Assembly (NCBI RefSeq): GCF_004664715.2
Contig: NC_051071.1
Span: 3,118,501-3,182,500 of the forward strand
Direction of reading: 5' to 3'
Source: Peromyscus leucopus
Taxonomy: Eukaryota > Chordata > Mammalia > Rodentia > Cricetidae
Length of the DNA stretch: 64,000 nt
Part shown: piece by piece, positions 31,721-43,295 of the stretch
Layout of the letters: every line of letters starts with the position of its first letter
Position numbering within the stretch: position 1 is the stretch's first letter
Made by a program: the position numbers and the translations under genes
The notes under the pieces: generated by a model
What the model was told of the DNA's origin: nothing
What the model saw: only the letters and a program-made list of their open reading frames with translations
The model's database searches: none

Positions 31721-33434
31721 CCTGAGCTACAGCCCCTCCCCGCCCCCAGCCTCTTCCCACCCTTCTGCTCAGGCTAGCCATTCCAGCTCTGGACTTCCAG
31801 TTCCATTTGGGCTCCATGGGAAGGGCCAGTCCCTGGGCCCAATATCACCCCTGCCTCGGCTGTGTCTGTCTCTACTTTTTTTTTCACTGGGGCCAGAGAG
31901 ACCTGAGCCATGAAGACCTAGGCAAAGCATGGTCTCCGAGACCTCCATTTCCCCTTCCATAAAGTAAGGAGGGGCAAGAATGAACTTCACTACCCCCAGC
32001 TTAATATGCTCCCATGTTGCTGGCTGTCAGCATGTCAAGAATGGCCCAGCATAAATCAGAACCAAACAGAGGGCGGCTGAGGTCAAGCCAGCCAGTGCAT
32101 GAACCTGGAGATAAATGACCAGATCGTATAATCTCATTTGGCTCTTTTCTGCTTTTCTTCACAGCATTCCAGGATCAGCCAGCACCAGCGAAGGACTGGG
32201 CTTCTAGCTGGTGCAAACAGCTCGTATTAAATTATTTAGTCCGCAAATGACTATTAAAGCGCCGTGCCAGAGTAAAAGCCGCAGAAAGGCCAGATTCAGA
32301 TTCGAGTAACAACAGCATTGTCTACTTCAATTAATTATTGAATTTTTTAAGGGCCCACAAATGGATAAACACAATTCATTGCTTGCTCTGGGGAGCCAGG
32401 GTCTCTGGGAGCATTCACAAAGTACACGAGCTCCCTGGAGCGGATCAGTGTGTGCTGGAGATGGGAGCCAGGAGCTGGGCTGCACTGCGGGCAACCTTCT
32501 GGGTCTCTCCGTTCAGTGCCTGTGGGGAAATTAATACTTGCACCCCCTGGCCAGCCCTGGCCTGCAAGCCCTGAGCTGCCCTTGAACATCTGGCCACGAC
32601 TTGCCTTCTTTTTCCTTTTTATCAGCCATAACTTACAATGTCCTCTCCATCACACAGTCTGGCTTGTTTCTCTGACCCACTGCAGAGGTCAGGTGGAAAT
32701 CTTTGTGTGCAGATTCCCTGGCAATTGAATTTTGATCCATTTAAGTCGGCCTGCTTCCTTCTGGACCAGAGCTCTTCTAACATGCAAGACACGTCATCCG
32801 GTTCTGAGACAGGACCTTGAAGAGAATGTAATGTTTCTAGAAGAATGAAGTTGGCTTCAGGCACATGCAGCCATGATGCTGAAGCTGGATTAGTCGCATG
32901 CACTGGGCTCCTTACCCAGCCCCCGATGCCCTTGGGCTGTGCCCTCTGCAGAGTCTTTGAGTTGGCTTCTGTTGTTACCTGTGTCCTCCACCCCACAGGG
33001 TCCAGCAGGATAACCTTCACTACCCACACCACCGCACTTTGCCAGTGTTCTGCTTCTACACTGCTAGGTATAATACAAACCCCCAAACTTAAAGGGGCAT
33101 TTACTAGGAGCTAAGGGGCTGAGTGGGTAGGATACTGTCTTCCCAAAATCAATGTTGCCTGCAACCCTAGAATGTGACTGCCTTTGCAATTAGGGTCTTG
33201 GCAGGTAGAAAATGGTGAGACTCTTAAGATGTCACTCTGGGTTTCGGGGTTCTTGTGAGAAGAAGGAATATGGAACATGGAGCCTAGGAGCTCTGAGATT
33301 GTGTGCCCGTGACACTTGGGACATTCCTAAGAAACTAATGCAGAGGTAATGTAGCCCAAAGAGCTGTCTCCCTTCAATAGTTTTACATGTTATATTTTAA
33401 TTTTTGTTAGTGATTTGCCTACTTGAGGACATGT
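31721..33434. other. Intergenic unique sequence with a candidate conserved element
   Basis: No SINE or LINE was recognised between 31721 and about 33120. A distinctly different AT-rich, repeat-free segment sits at 32040-32360 (listed separately). From about 33125 to 33365 the sequence resembles an old MaLR/MLT1-type LTR ('ccctagaatgtgactgcctt', 'tgtgagaagaaggaatatgg'). Confidence 0.5.
32040..32360. promoter_or_regulatory. Candidate conserved non-coding element
   Basis: Repeat-free, AT-rich sequence with clustered homeobox-type cores (attaaattatttag, ttcaattaattattgaattt), a TGATT/GATAA-type stretch (gagataaatga) and CG dinucleotides that survive in an otherwise CG-poor area. It reads like developmental enhancer sequence. 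Conservation was not tested. Confidence 0.4.
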
Positions 33435-33560
33435 GGCAGTCGGACGGAGACTCGTGGGAGTCAGTTCTCTCCTTCCACCTATGAGTCCCAGGGATGAACT
33501 CAGGTTCTCAGGCTTGTGGCAAGCACCCTTACCTGCTGATCTGTCTTGCTAGACCCTTAA
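33435..33560 (-). mobile_element. B3-type SINE, antisense
   Basis: The plus strand has gtgggagtcagttctctcct, then gatgaactcaggttctcagg and cttgtggcaagcacccttac, the reverse complement of a B3 SINE body. Confidence 0.75.
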
Positions 33561-35225
33561 TTTGCTTCTTGTCAGACCAAGTGACTCATACAGTGGCTCA
33601 GGGGAGAGTGAGTGGAGCTCTGGTCGTCAAGGGAAACATGAACAGTGTTGAACTTCTGGCCACCGGGCCTGCCTGGCCAGCTCTCCCTACAGAGTCTGCT
33701 TTAACCAATCCTGGGAGGCAAGGAAGCCATGCTCCTGTCTGTAGAAACAGGCTCACGAGGTAATGTCCACCTCTGAGGGGGTCTGTCTGCCTCTGGTCTT
33801 CCCCACCCAGTCTCTCTAAGAGCTCTGCAAGGGTGGACATGTTCACTGCACATGCTGGGGTCTCCTGTGTGTGGGGTGTATTCTCCACACCCCGGCATCC
33901 ATCAGACCAAAGCAACTTGAGATATGTAAGCAATAAAGGGAACGGAACAGTGCTGTTCGCTTGGTTCCCTGCATCCTCTGGCTTCCAAGGATGATTTTTC
34001 AACCTCCAGCAATGATACTTGAATGTGAACAAAAAACGTTTTCCCAGCGAAGGACTCATCCATTCCCGTGAAACCCAGAGGCAATACTGAAGACTGTGGA
34101 CTCATTGCGTTCCCGGCTTCTCCCTGTGTGGAAGGAGATGAGATGTAGAAATGATAGTGCTAATTGTGTTTTTCTATGAGATTAATTTTACTGCTTCGGT
34201 ATCTGCTCCTTCAGAGTCCGCTCAAGGGTGGATTGTGTCTTGACTTTCATCTCTGCAGCACCCATTAATAATTAGGTCACCTTTTACCCAAGCACTCTGC
34301 TTGCCTTAGGCCAGAAGCTTCCAGCTGCATAGGCCCTGAAGAAGCCATGCAGCACCTCCCTGCTGACAGTGAATTCCTGGGGTGGTAGGAATGCTCTGCC
34401 CTAGCTGATGTCAGCAGAGGGTGAGCCAGCATTTACCTGGCATTCCACAAACCCCAGGACTGCCCTGGGAGTGCTTTGTGAACTCCCCACAACACCCTGT
34501 AAGGTTGGGGTTATTGCCCCTGTTTTACAAATGCAGAATAATACAGCATAAGGCCACCTCACCCCAGAGCTGGGCCCAGGACAATTGCCTCCAAGCCAGT
34601 GCTGGCCACCTTGTTGGTTAGGCAAGCCCCAGGCTAGAGTTCAGACTTTTGGAGGCAGAGTTGAACCCCTCTAGTGATCAAGCTGTTTAGAAAGTGCACT
34701 GAGCACGTCAGCCCTGGGTAGTTTGCCTGGCTGGTGGGAGACAGGGCAGGTAGAGAAAGGCTGGAGGCAGTTACATTACCAACCACAGCATCTCCTAACA
34801 GCCAGGTGGGCTCTCATTATCTGTGGTACTCACTTCTATAGGACCAGTCACATTACCCTCTATACTACAGCTGAGTCAGGTGGCTGAGCTTCTGGGACCA
34901 GACACAAAGCAGCAGCCCGTACTTGGGCCCCAGTCCACACTGTTGAACATACAAGTATGTGTGCCCTTCACAAGAGTAAGCCACATCATGGTGAGCATCA
35001 GGCATGTATGTCTGTGTGACAACAGCCACACAAGGATTCCTAGAAGTGGAGGATGTTCAGAACATCAAATGGTTTGAGCTAGTATTGAATAGAGACACTA
35101 GAAAGTAGACAGTTGCAGAGGGGGACCATGAGACCCTGTCCTGTTCAGTGAGTGCTGTATGTGAAAGTCACATGGGGCATCTATGGGGAAACTTCTGTTC
35201 TCCTCTTCATCCTTTCTTAAATACT
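33561..35225. other. Intergenic, mostly unique
   Basis: Contains an AT-rich, motif-dense segment at 34130-34290 (listed separately) and a MIR-like remnant near 34495-34590 ('gttattgcccctgttttaca'). Elsewhere I recognise nothing. Confidence 0.5.
34130..34290. promoter_or_regulatory. Second candidate conserved non-coding element
   Basis: Contains gtgctaattgtgtttttcta, gagattaattttactgc and cccattaataattaggtcac. TAAT cores are spaced within 150 bp in repeat-free DNA. The inference rests on composition and motif density only. Confidence 0.35.
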
Positions 35226-35622
35226 GTGCTGGTTAATAGTCTGTTGATTTGACACAAGCTGGAGTCATCTTGGAAGAAGGAATTCAATTGAGAAATTGCC
35301 TCCATTAGATTGGCCTGTAGATAAATCTGTGAGGCATTTTTTGATAAACGATTGATGTGGGAGGGCCCAGCCCACTGTGGATAAGCCACCTATAGGCAGG
35401 TGGGCCCGGGTTGTATAAGAAAGCAGGCTGAGCAAACCATGGGAAGCAAGAAGCACTCCTTGGTTTCTGCTTCAGCTCCTGCCTCCAGGTTCCTGCCTTG
35501 AGTTCCTGCCCTGGCTTTCCTTGGTTGTGATTGGGACATATAAGCAAAATAAGCCCTTTCCACCTCAAGATATGTTTGGTCAGGATGTTTTATCACAGCA
35601 GGAGAAAGCCAACTAGACAAAT
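35226..35622 (+). mobile_element. ~400-bp rodent interspersed repeat, plus orientation
   Basis: Starts tgctggttaatagtctgttg, then ttgacacaagctggagtcat, ggcccagcccactgtgg, ataagaaagcaggctgagca, tgcttcagctcctgcctcca and ends ttttatcacagcaggagaaa. The same family occurs at 63478-63892 (plus), at 61752-62163, 56100-56620 and 51612-51990 (minus), and as a 3' piece at 49004-49170. I do not assign a database name. Confidence 0.8.
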
Positions 35623-35955
35623 ATAAAAATCATATTCAGAGATACAGTAGAGTTCTTCAGTCCGTGAGGCTACAAACCCAAGGATGGAGACTACCCGTCA
35701 AAGCGTGCTCATGTTCAAGCGAGTGCAGTCTATAAAATATGTTTTGGTTTAAATGAAGAATGCTAAGCCTTGTTTGCTTGTACCCCACTGGGACAAGGCA
35801 CCCCCTCCCCCAAGGATAAGCACATTCTAAACTAGCCCTGGTTCAGACAGGTTACAGGTGGCAAAGATACGCTGTATCTCCCAACATTCATTCTCCCATG
35901 AAACTAAAGTGTTTTTCAAGCTCGCATCTGCCTAGAATAAAAACTCCGTGGTTAT

Positions 35956-36130
35956 GGGCCAGGAGGAGGCTCAGCATGTGGGAGCACTGCTGGTCAGGCT
36001 GATAACCTAAGTTCAATCCCAAGGACACGTGTGGTGGGAAAGAACCAACTCCAAGTTGTCCTCTGACCTCCACATGAATGCGGTGGCACTCATGTCTACA
36101 TGCATAAACACACACACACACACACACACC
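35956..36130 (+). mobile_element. B3-type SINE ending in (CA)n
   Basis: gggccaggaggaggctcagc start, ttcaatcccaaggacac, aagaaccaactccaagttgt, cctctgacctccacatga and a CA tail of about 23 bp at 36107-36129. Confidence 0.85.
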
Positions 36131-37302
36131 ATGAATATAACACCTTTTTTAATCGTCTCGCTTCTCCAGCAGAAATTAAGTGCTGGCGAGAAGGAGAACA
36201 GACGTGAGTGGTTGCACCTACTACCGAGTCTCACACTGCCGACCTGTGTTTTACCCATGTCCTACACAGAGAGTGGCAGGGAGCCTGTGGGCGCAGGGCA
36301 CGGAGGGTCCCCATCCAGAACTCTGAACCATGTGCCTCTGCACTCTGCAATCACTCTTGGTGATGCCACTGCTGTTCTGGATTTTCCGTCACCAGAGTCG
36401 AACCTAATCGAAGCCATATTTACTTCCTATAGTCCCTCTTAAGGAGCTCACTGAGTGGCCTCACACCACTCAGATTGGTTCTGTTTCAGGTTAAAGGTCA
36501 GAAGCTGGAAACTAACATCCTGGGCTGGGACCCTGGGGGAATCGCTCTCCTGTCTCCCCTTTCCCTTTCCAAGGGTCATGACCTGCATTCCTGGAAATCA
36601 CTTTCTACACCAACACAAAGTGTCTCTAAAGCCTGTTTACCTCTCCTAGTGTCCCTCCTCTGTCCTTGAATCCACTTGTGATGATATAGGGCTGTGTGGA
36701 TAATCAGAATTCCCCACATCTAGGACCTTTCGCTCCCTCATACCCACAAAACCCCTTTTCCTATGGCAAGGGCCATCGTGGGACTCAGGGCACGTGCCCA
36801 GCTGACTGAATATCATCTAACCTATATTGTCTTTGCTTTGGTTGTCCCCAAATAGGAGCGTCCCTCCAAAATTCATGCTCAGAAACCCTAGTTCCATTTG
36901 GAGATATAGCCTGTGAGGAGGTGATAAGGGCAACAGAATCCCAAAGCCATTCCCAACCTGTGCTATTCTAAAAGGAAGGGCCACCACACCTCCCCTGCCA
37001 TGGGAGGAGGGCACAGGGAGAAAATGCTATTGGCTTCACCTTGACCCAAGACTTGATCTGCAGCCTTGAGTACCTACCTGTGGCTCTTGGTCATGGCCAT
37101 CAGGTCAAACCATGCACTGGCCTTCAAAAGTACCAGTCATTGTACTTTGGGTAAAAGTAACACAGACCCTTCGTCCTGTGGGTTGACGATTGCTATGCTA
37201 CAGACTAGACCTCAGGTCTGCTATTTGGTGGCTGCTCTTATCTATGCCTCTGGGGTTTATTGTGGGTGTGGCAGGCCTATGCTCCACCCCCAAAGGGACA
37301 CC

Positions 37303-37364
<62 letters not shown>

Positions 37365-37949
37365 GGTGAGCAGGCTGCTAACCTCTCTGGATGCAGGTTC
37401 TCTCATCTGTGAACTGGGTATGATAACCTCAGTGGTGACATTTGGCAGGCTGGCTCAGTGTGGGTCAGGACCTGGCACTCAATAGGCTCAGAGCTAAGAT
37501 TTATAAGTGTTAGTATTTGGGAGTTCAGAGGCAGGAGGCCCAACTCCCCAGAAGGGAGTTCCCCTAGACTTTTAGGGACATCAACTCAGGTCAAAGGCCA
37601 AAGTCATTCATGACTTTAGTGTAAAAAAGAATTTCAAGACTAAGCAGTTTGTGAAGCAGAGGTGCGGTTTAATAAAGACACTTTTATACAGGCTTAAGGC
37701 AGGGTATCAGAGAAAGAGACAATCAGTAGAAGGATACAACATACCTGAGAACAAGAGTATGGGCTTCTCAAAGGAACCAGCTCATCTTGTTGGGTTTTTT
37801 TGTTTTGTTTTAACAATAGCCATATACAAGACTTTGGTGGGGTGTGCTACTTTCTTCAAAGGGTTGCTAAGACAACTAAATGAGATCCCTCCACAGGTAG
37901 CTTCCAAGGGTCACCTGACAATATTGCAATTGACAAGGTGAGTGTTTAA
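36131..37949. other. Intergenic: unique sequence, CT microsatellite, LTR and MIR remnants
   Basis: A MaLR/MLT1-like remnant lies at about 36840-36960 ('ccaaaattcatgctcagaaa', 'gagatatagcctgtgagga'). The CT tract at 37301-37362 is listed separately. A MIR-like remnant (antisense) is at 37380-37490. From 37560 to 37940 I recognise nothing definite. Confidence 0.55.
37301..37362. repeat. (CT)n microsatellite
   Basis: Almost pure CT for about 60 bp with one CC interruption near 37310. This is a polypurine/polypyrimidine tract. Confidence 0.97.
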
Positions 37950-38148
37950 AAGGACAAGATGGCTCACCAGTTAAGAGCACATATTGATCACAGAGGACCT
38001 GGGTTCAGTTGCCAGCACACATGTGGCGGCTCACAACTGCCCGGAACTCGTGCTTCAGGAGCACTCTTCTGGCTTCCTCAGGCACTGAACTCATGTATGC
38101 CCCAGCATACACATAATTAAAAATATAGTAAACAAGTAAATAAATCTT
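37950..38148 (+). mobile_element. B2 SINE
   Basis: aggacaagatggctcaccag start with tRNA-like head, ttcagttgccagcacacatg, cactcttctggcttcctcag and a tail with aataaa. Confidence 0.85.
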
Positions 38149-38310
38149 TGGGGCCTGGAAAGATGGCTTAGCAGCTAGCACCCACAAAGTGGCTCACAAC
38201 CATCTCTAACTCCAGTTCCAAGGGATCCAACAGTCTCCCTGACCTCTGCAAGCACCAGGCATGTATGTGGATCTACATACATGCAATACACGTTATGTAT
38301 TTTTAATTTT
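38149..38310 (+). mobile_element. B2 SINE, head-to-tail with the previous one
   Basis: ggggcctggaaagatggctt head, ctaactccagttccaaggga and gcaccaggcatgtatgtgg, directly abutting the tail of the upstream B2. Part of the head-to-core region is missing (about 20-30 bp). Confidence 0.8.
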
Positions 38311-38489
38311 AAGATTATCATCCAAGGGGGTAGGCTACATCCTCTGAAATATAGCTTATGATTTTGTTGGAGATCTAGGAAAAGAGATGAGGCCATCCAT
38401 ATACATTCAAGCCTTAAACCTGTTACTTTAGGTGGAAGGAGAGAGGATTACTGGAATCTTAAATGCTAGCTGCTCTAGGGTACACAGCA

Positions 38490-38640
38490 GCAAACAGCAA
38501 AGGGATCATGTCTCAAACAAGGTGAAAGGCAAGGACCAATACCAGAGATTGTCCTCTGACTTCTGTATGTGTAATCTAGCACACACCCTTTGTGCGCGCA
38601 CACACACACACAGACACATCTAAAAATAAATATATTCAAT
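38490..38640 (+). mobile_element. B3/B4-type SINE fragment
   Basis: 'tgtctcaaacaaggtgaaag' and 'gagattgtcctctgacttct', followed by a CA-rich tail and aataaat. Only the right half is recognisable. Confidence 0.6.
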
Positions 38641-40483
38641 ACATCACTCTTAAAAGGAGAAAAGAAGTTGATTGTGAATCAGACAGTCTTGTAGGTGTGC
38701 ATATGAAGAATCTCTCAAGAAGTTATTCATACATCTTCAACTTGCGCTCGGCATCTTGTCTTTTCTAACGTGTTTATTAAATCTGTATCTGTATATTATT
38801 AAGTATCTGCATATGAAAGGAGTAGTGACTCCACATGCTGGGATTCTTGCCTCTCAGCTGAACAGAGGCTTCAGCCCGATGCCAGGGTGAGGGGCTCCTT
38901 TCCTCTCCATGTTGTCCTGATTCCTGTCTTTCTATCTTGCCCCCATCAGCGCACACCCTAAAGTGTTGTCAGCTGCCACCCCTGACTAGCCACTTGGTGC
39001 AGCCCTCTCTCGCCCATCCCCTCACTCACTTGCCTTTGCAGCTGTGTGGAGGGCTCATTCCAGGAGCCAGGCAGGGCACATAGTGTGAGGACCTCAAGGG
39101 AGCAGACGCAGCCCTGACCCCGCCCCCTCAGCCTGCCAACTCAGGAGTCCTCTGACCCTCCCCTTGGGGGGCAGCCAATCTCTCTCAGTAGGGAAATGTC
39201 TCAGGCTTTCAAGTCAGAGCCTTGCTCAGCTCCTGAGCAATACTCCTTATGCAGGAAAAAGAGGCCCCTCTGCTCCTTGGCCAACCCTCCCAGGCCACTA
39301 ATAGTCCTGTGGGACGTTTTGTTCCCGCAATGAGGAGGATAACTCACGCAGCCTGTGACCAGCAGTGGGGTGGACTTGGTGCTGTCCATGGTGCTGGTTT
39401 GTATTCTTGTCTCACAGCACAAGGTAGGGCTGTTATTAGTACTGCCAATACATAGATGACTGTTCCTTTGAGGAAAGCAATATTGGTCCCATTTTAAGGG
39501 AGAAGAAACTGATTCAGGGAGGCTCGGTAACTTGGCCAGGGCCACACAGAAGGAAATGATGACAGTGAATTTGAATTATGTGCCTTTGTCTTGTCAAAGG
39601 GACTGGAATATGGAAGGGGGCAGGGATACGGATGACTGTGGAAAAGGTTCCAACTCTCCAGAGGGTCAAGGTTCAGGCTGCCGCACACCAGGCAAAAAGC
39701 TCAGGGCTGTAGATCAGGCCTAGTTCCAGAAGTGGGCCCCAGGCCCTGTAGGCCGAGGCCTGTTCCTTTTCCTGCAGTGAGTCCGATGCTGCCCCAGCAA
39801 GTCCTTCCTACGTCTGCAGCATTCTGCAGCATCCTGCAGCATGCCTGCATCACACACAATGAGTTAAGATCTTCAAGCTGTAAAATTGACATTTGGACTC
39901 GAGTCACGTGCAAGGGGCTCAGGCTGCCTCCGTGAGCTGGGAAACAAAGCAACTTTGGGCAGAAATGGCCACTTTGCTTCCCCTGCAGGCAGATGGAGGG
40001 ACAGGTGCATCCTTCCATGCCAGTGTGACAAGGGCATCATCAATGATGGAAGTTGTGGGACACAGGGTTGCCAGAACAGTGACCTTCCAGTGCATTTACT
40101 GGATAACCCCAGGCAGGGCTGCTTCTGGCCTCGTGGCTTTGTCCTGTCTCATACAGGGGGAGCTGCTGGCCCTTCGGTACCCAAGGAGAAGGCACAGTCA
40201 CCTCCACCCTCCTGAAGCACAGCACAGGCAGGGGATCTAAGCTGCTCTGAGTTCCTCTCTTCCTGATGCCAAGCAGTTGCAGTTGCCCTCAGGAGGCAGC
40301 ATTTGGTGGCCCCACAAGACACCCACGGTCACTATATGGAGAAAGGCCATTGCTTATTCAGCCTGGCTCAGGGCACAAGCTTCAACACTATTTCTGTGAT
40401 AAGGGTTGGTTGCAGGACGACAAAGATAAGCCATGGGCCTGTGTCCCTAAGGTAAGTGAAAGGATTTAAATAGACAGGCCCTT
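38641..40483. other. Intergenic unique sequence with RE1 and MIR
   Basis: Holds the REST-type site at 39378-39398 and a MIR remnant at about 39490-39600 ('gaagaaactgattcaggga', 'cagggccacacagaagg'). A short gcagcat repeat lies at 39815-39845. No exon was recognised. Confidence 0.55.
39378..39398 (-). promoter_or_regulatory. RE1/NRSE (REST binding site) candidate
   Basis: The minus strand reads ACCAGCACC-AT-GGACAGCACC. Compared with the consensus TTCAGCACC-AT-GGACAGCGCC it matches 18 of 21 positions. Both half-site cores (CAGCACC and GGACAGC) and the 2-bp centre are intact. It lies about 14.4 kb upstream of Nsg1, a neuron-specific gene and therefore a plausible REST target. Confidence 0.6.
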
Positions 40484-40722
40484 GGGGCTGGAGAGATTGC
40501 TAAGCAGTTAAGAGCGCTTGCTGCTCTTGTAGAGGAGCCAGGTTTGAGTCCCAGCACCCACACGGTAGCTCACAATCACCTAGAACTCCAGTTTCAAGGG
40601 ATCTAATGCCCTCTTCTGACCTCCTCTGGGCACCAGGCACACACAGTTCACAGACATGCATGCAACCACTCATACACCTAAAATAACACAGATATAAAAA
40701 ACAAACAAGCAAAAATACAATG
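40484..40722 (+). mobile_element. B2 SINE, near full length
   Basis: ggggctggagagattgctaa head, tttgagtcccagcacccaca, ctccagtttcaagggatcta, gccctcttctgacctcctct, caccaggcacacacag and an A-rich tail. Confidence 0.92.
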
Positions 40723-43049
40723 TGTAGCCTCATGGCCCTGGCTTGGGCCTACACTTGCCCTTAATGAGTGCCTAGTGTTTCCAGACACTGTTTCCAGTGA
40801 GTAGAGGGACAGGGGGGAATGGTGACCGAGGACAAGCCCTAACTTCCAGGGGGATCAGAGTGGGGGTGGGAAGTATAAGATCACACCTGAGAGGATATGG
40901 CAGGCAGGTGGGGCTACTTAGGCAAATTAGAACAGATTCTGCCCCCCATTAGGACTCAAGGGACAGAGTGATGGCCATTATGGTGCTCCTGAGAGTGTAG
41001 AGATGCTGAGGCCCCAGGATTCAGGGATGCAGGAGCAGTACAACCAGGAAGAAGAGCAGTGGTCCCATGCCAGAGGACCCCCAGTCACTTCCCTGAATTC
41101 AGAAGTGACCCTGATGTAGACACAGTGGGGGACTCCCTTGGGAGGCTAGGCAAGCATGCAAGCTCCCTGCCGTGTCTCAGGAACCCCTGAGTGTCCGCAG
41201 CTGCAGCCAGCCTAATCTGCAGCAGGCCTGTCTATTTCTGGGCTGCCTCAGGACAGGGAGCTCTGGGCTGAAAATGATCAGTGCCCTACATGCCTCTAAG
41301 GGCACCTTGCAAGTGCTGAGAAGGGAGACTGCCCAGCAACCAGGCAAATTACAGAACTGACAGGAGGGTCAAAGCACCATGTTGCCTACCAGCAAGATGG
41401 CCCTGACTGCTGGCTCCACGTGGTCGCGTCAGCCCTGTCAGCACCAGAGGCTGGGGAAGTGGGGAAGAGAGGTGTGTTATGGTTCACAGCCAGGGTACGG
41501 CCCATCATGCGGGAAGACGTGGCATCGGGTGTGTGAGGGCAGCTGGTCACATTGCATCCACAGTCAGGAAGCAGAGGTGGACACTGATGCTCAGCTCACT
41601 TTCTTATTTAGACAGAGGCCGAAGCCCACGGAACAGTGCCATTCACAGTCAGGGTGGGTCTTCCCATGCAGTCTAGAAACTCCCTCACAGACATGTCCAG
41701 AGGTTTCTCTCCTAGCTGATTCTGGAGGCTGTCAAGTTGGCAATCAAGATTAGCTGCTACAGAAGGCCTCTGCAAATGACCAGGGAACGGCACACAGCTG
41801 CATCATAGGTGCGGGCTGATGCCAGCGCATACTGCTTCCGTACCTCTGATCCAGGAGTCCAGTCCTTCTCATTGGCCACCCACCCTTCTGTCTGCAACAT
41901 TTCCAGCTTCATCTTCTCCCTGCAGTGTAGGGAAAGCCTGCCTTCCCCATATTTTCATGTCCTTAACTTTAAGCCTGGAGTCATTTCCCCAGGTGCTGTC
42001 CAGATCTGCATCTGGGAGTTGAGAACGTGCCCCCAGGGGAGGTCCTTTCTGTCTTGGCTCAGGAAGCCCTTTTCTTCACACAATATCAAGAACTCTTGCT
42101 TGATAGCACCAACTCAACTCTCCCAAACAACGTGCAAACCCTGCAAACAAAATGGCACAACGGAGCTACTGTGTTAGCATCTTAGAAGTCTTTGAATGGT
42201 TCAGCACCGTTAAGCTCAGCAACTACCCTTGTAGGCACGTGCCCAAAATAACTGAGAGCAGGAACTCATGTGGACGTGGGCACGCCACTGTGTGAGGTAG
42301 ACTCAACACCATGGTGGCAAAATACACAACACAAACAGCTTAGAGAAGGAAAGACTCAATGTGGCTGGCCTCAGCTCTGGAAGCAGAGGGAGGAGAATCC
42401 AGGAAGGGCTCACTTCCTCCTACTAGACCTCACCTCCTACCATCACCACTTCCTCAGTAATGTCATGATGTCATGGATCCATCAGTGGGTCCTTGATGAG
42501 GTCAGTGCCCTCAGTCCCAGTCACTTCTCCAAAGCCACCAGCTGACACCAAGCCTCTGGGGACCTCTCAGATTCAACCCAGAGCATGTGTGTTGTACTGA
42601 AAGGTGACAGTTGTCTCGTGCCCGCCAACAATGAATGGATAAAGTCTTCTTTCTCTATGCAGCCCTAAGAGCATGTGCAGAGGTCAGAGCACAACTTGAG
42701 TGATCTGACACAGCCCTGAGACACAGATGAACCTTGAGGGAGGATGTAATGCTGAGTGTCACGGTGCTGGATTACACCCAGGTGAGGGCCTGGTGCTCAG
42801 ACAGACCCACAGTTAGGAAAGTAGAGTAGAGATCATGGAGCTGAGCAGATGCCGCGGGTTCTGCTTGGGGATGGAGAGGCTTTGGAAGTGGTTAGACGTG
42901 GTGGTTACTCAGCATCAGGCCAAACTGTCAGTAAGCTGAGCATGGCTTAGTGGCAAATTTTATAAGTGACATGTAAATTATATATATTATATACATATAT
43001 GAATATGGGTATCTATAGATACTAACTTTCCCTGGTGTTTAAAACCCTG
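40723..43049. other. Intergenic; includes a rodent repeat copy
   Basis: 41470-41765 is an antisense copy of the rodent repeat also seen at 31406-31720 ('gcagctggtcacattgcatc', 'cacagtcagggtgggtcttc', 'cacagacatgtccagaggtt'). The remaining parts (40723-41380 and 41800-43049) show no clear repeat or exon. A short TA-rich stretch lies at 42975-43005. Confidence 0.55.
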
Positions 43050-43295
43050 TGCTCCTGTGGAGATGACTCAGTGAGTGAAATAAATGCTTGTTATGCAAGT
43101 GTGAGGAGCTGAGTTGGGATCCCCATGACCCACATGGGAGACCTTGCTTCAAACAAGGTGGAAAGGGAGAGCCAACACCTGAGGTTGTCTTGTGATCTCC
43201 ACGCACATGCTGTGGCACATATAGGTCTGTGCCCGCACACATATGAACACATCTGCACACACACAGGTCAAACAAAATTAAATAAATGAATAAGC
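43050..43295 (+). mobile_element. B3/B4-type SINE
   Basis: 'ctgtggagatgactcagtga' head, 'gagttgggatccccatgacc', 'acctgaggttgtcttgtgat', then CA-rich sequence and aataaatgaataag tail. Confidence 0.7.

Noticed and set aside
32150..32175. Strong splice-acceptor-like sequence (ttttctgcttttcttcacag)
   Set aside because: No coding exon or good donor follows with recognisable content. Such tracts occur by chance.
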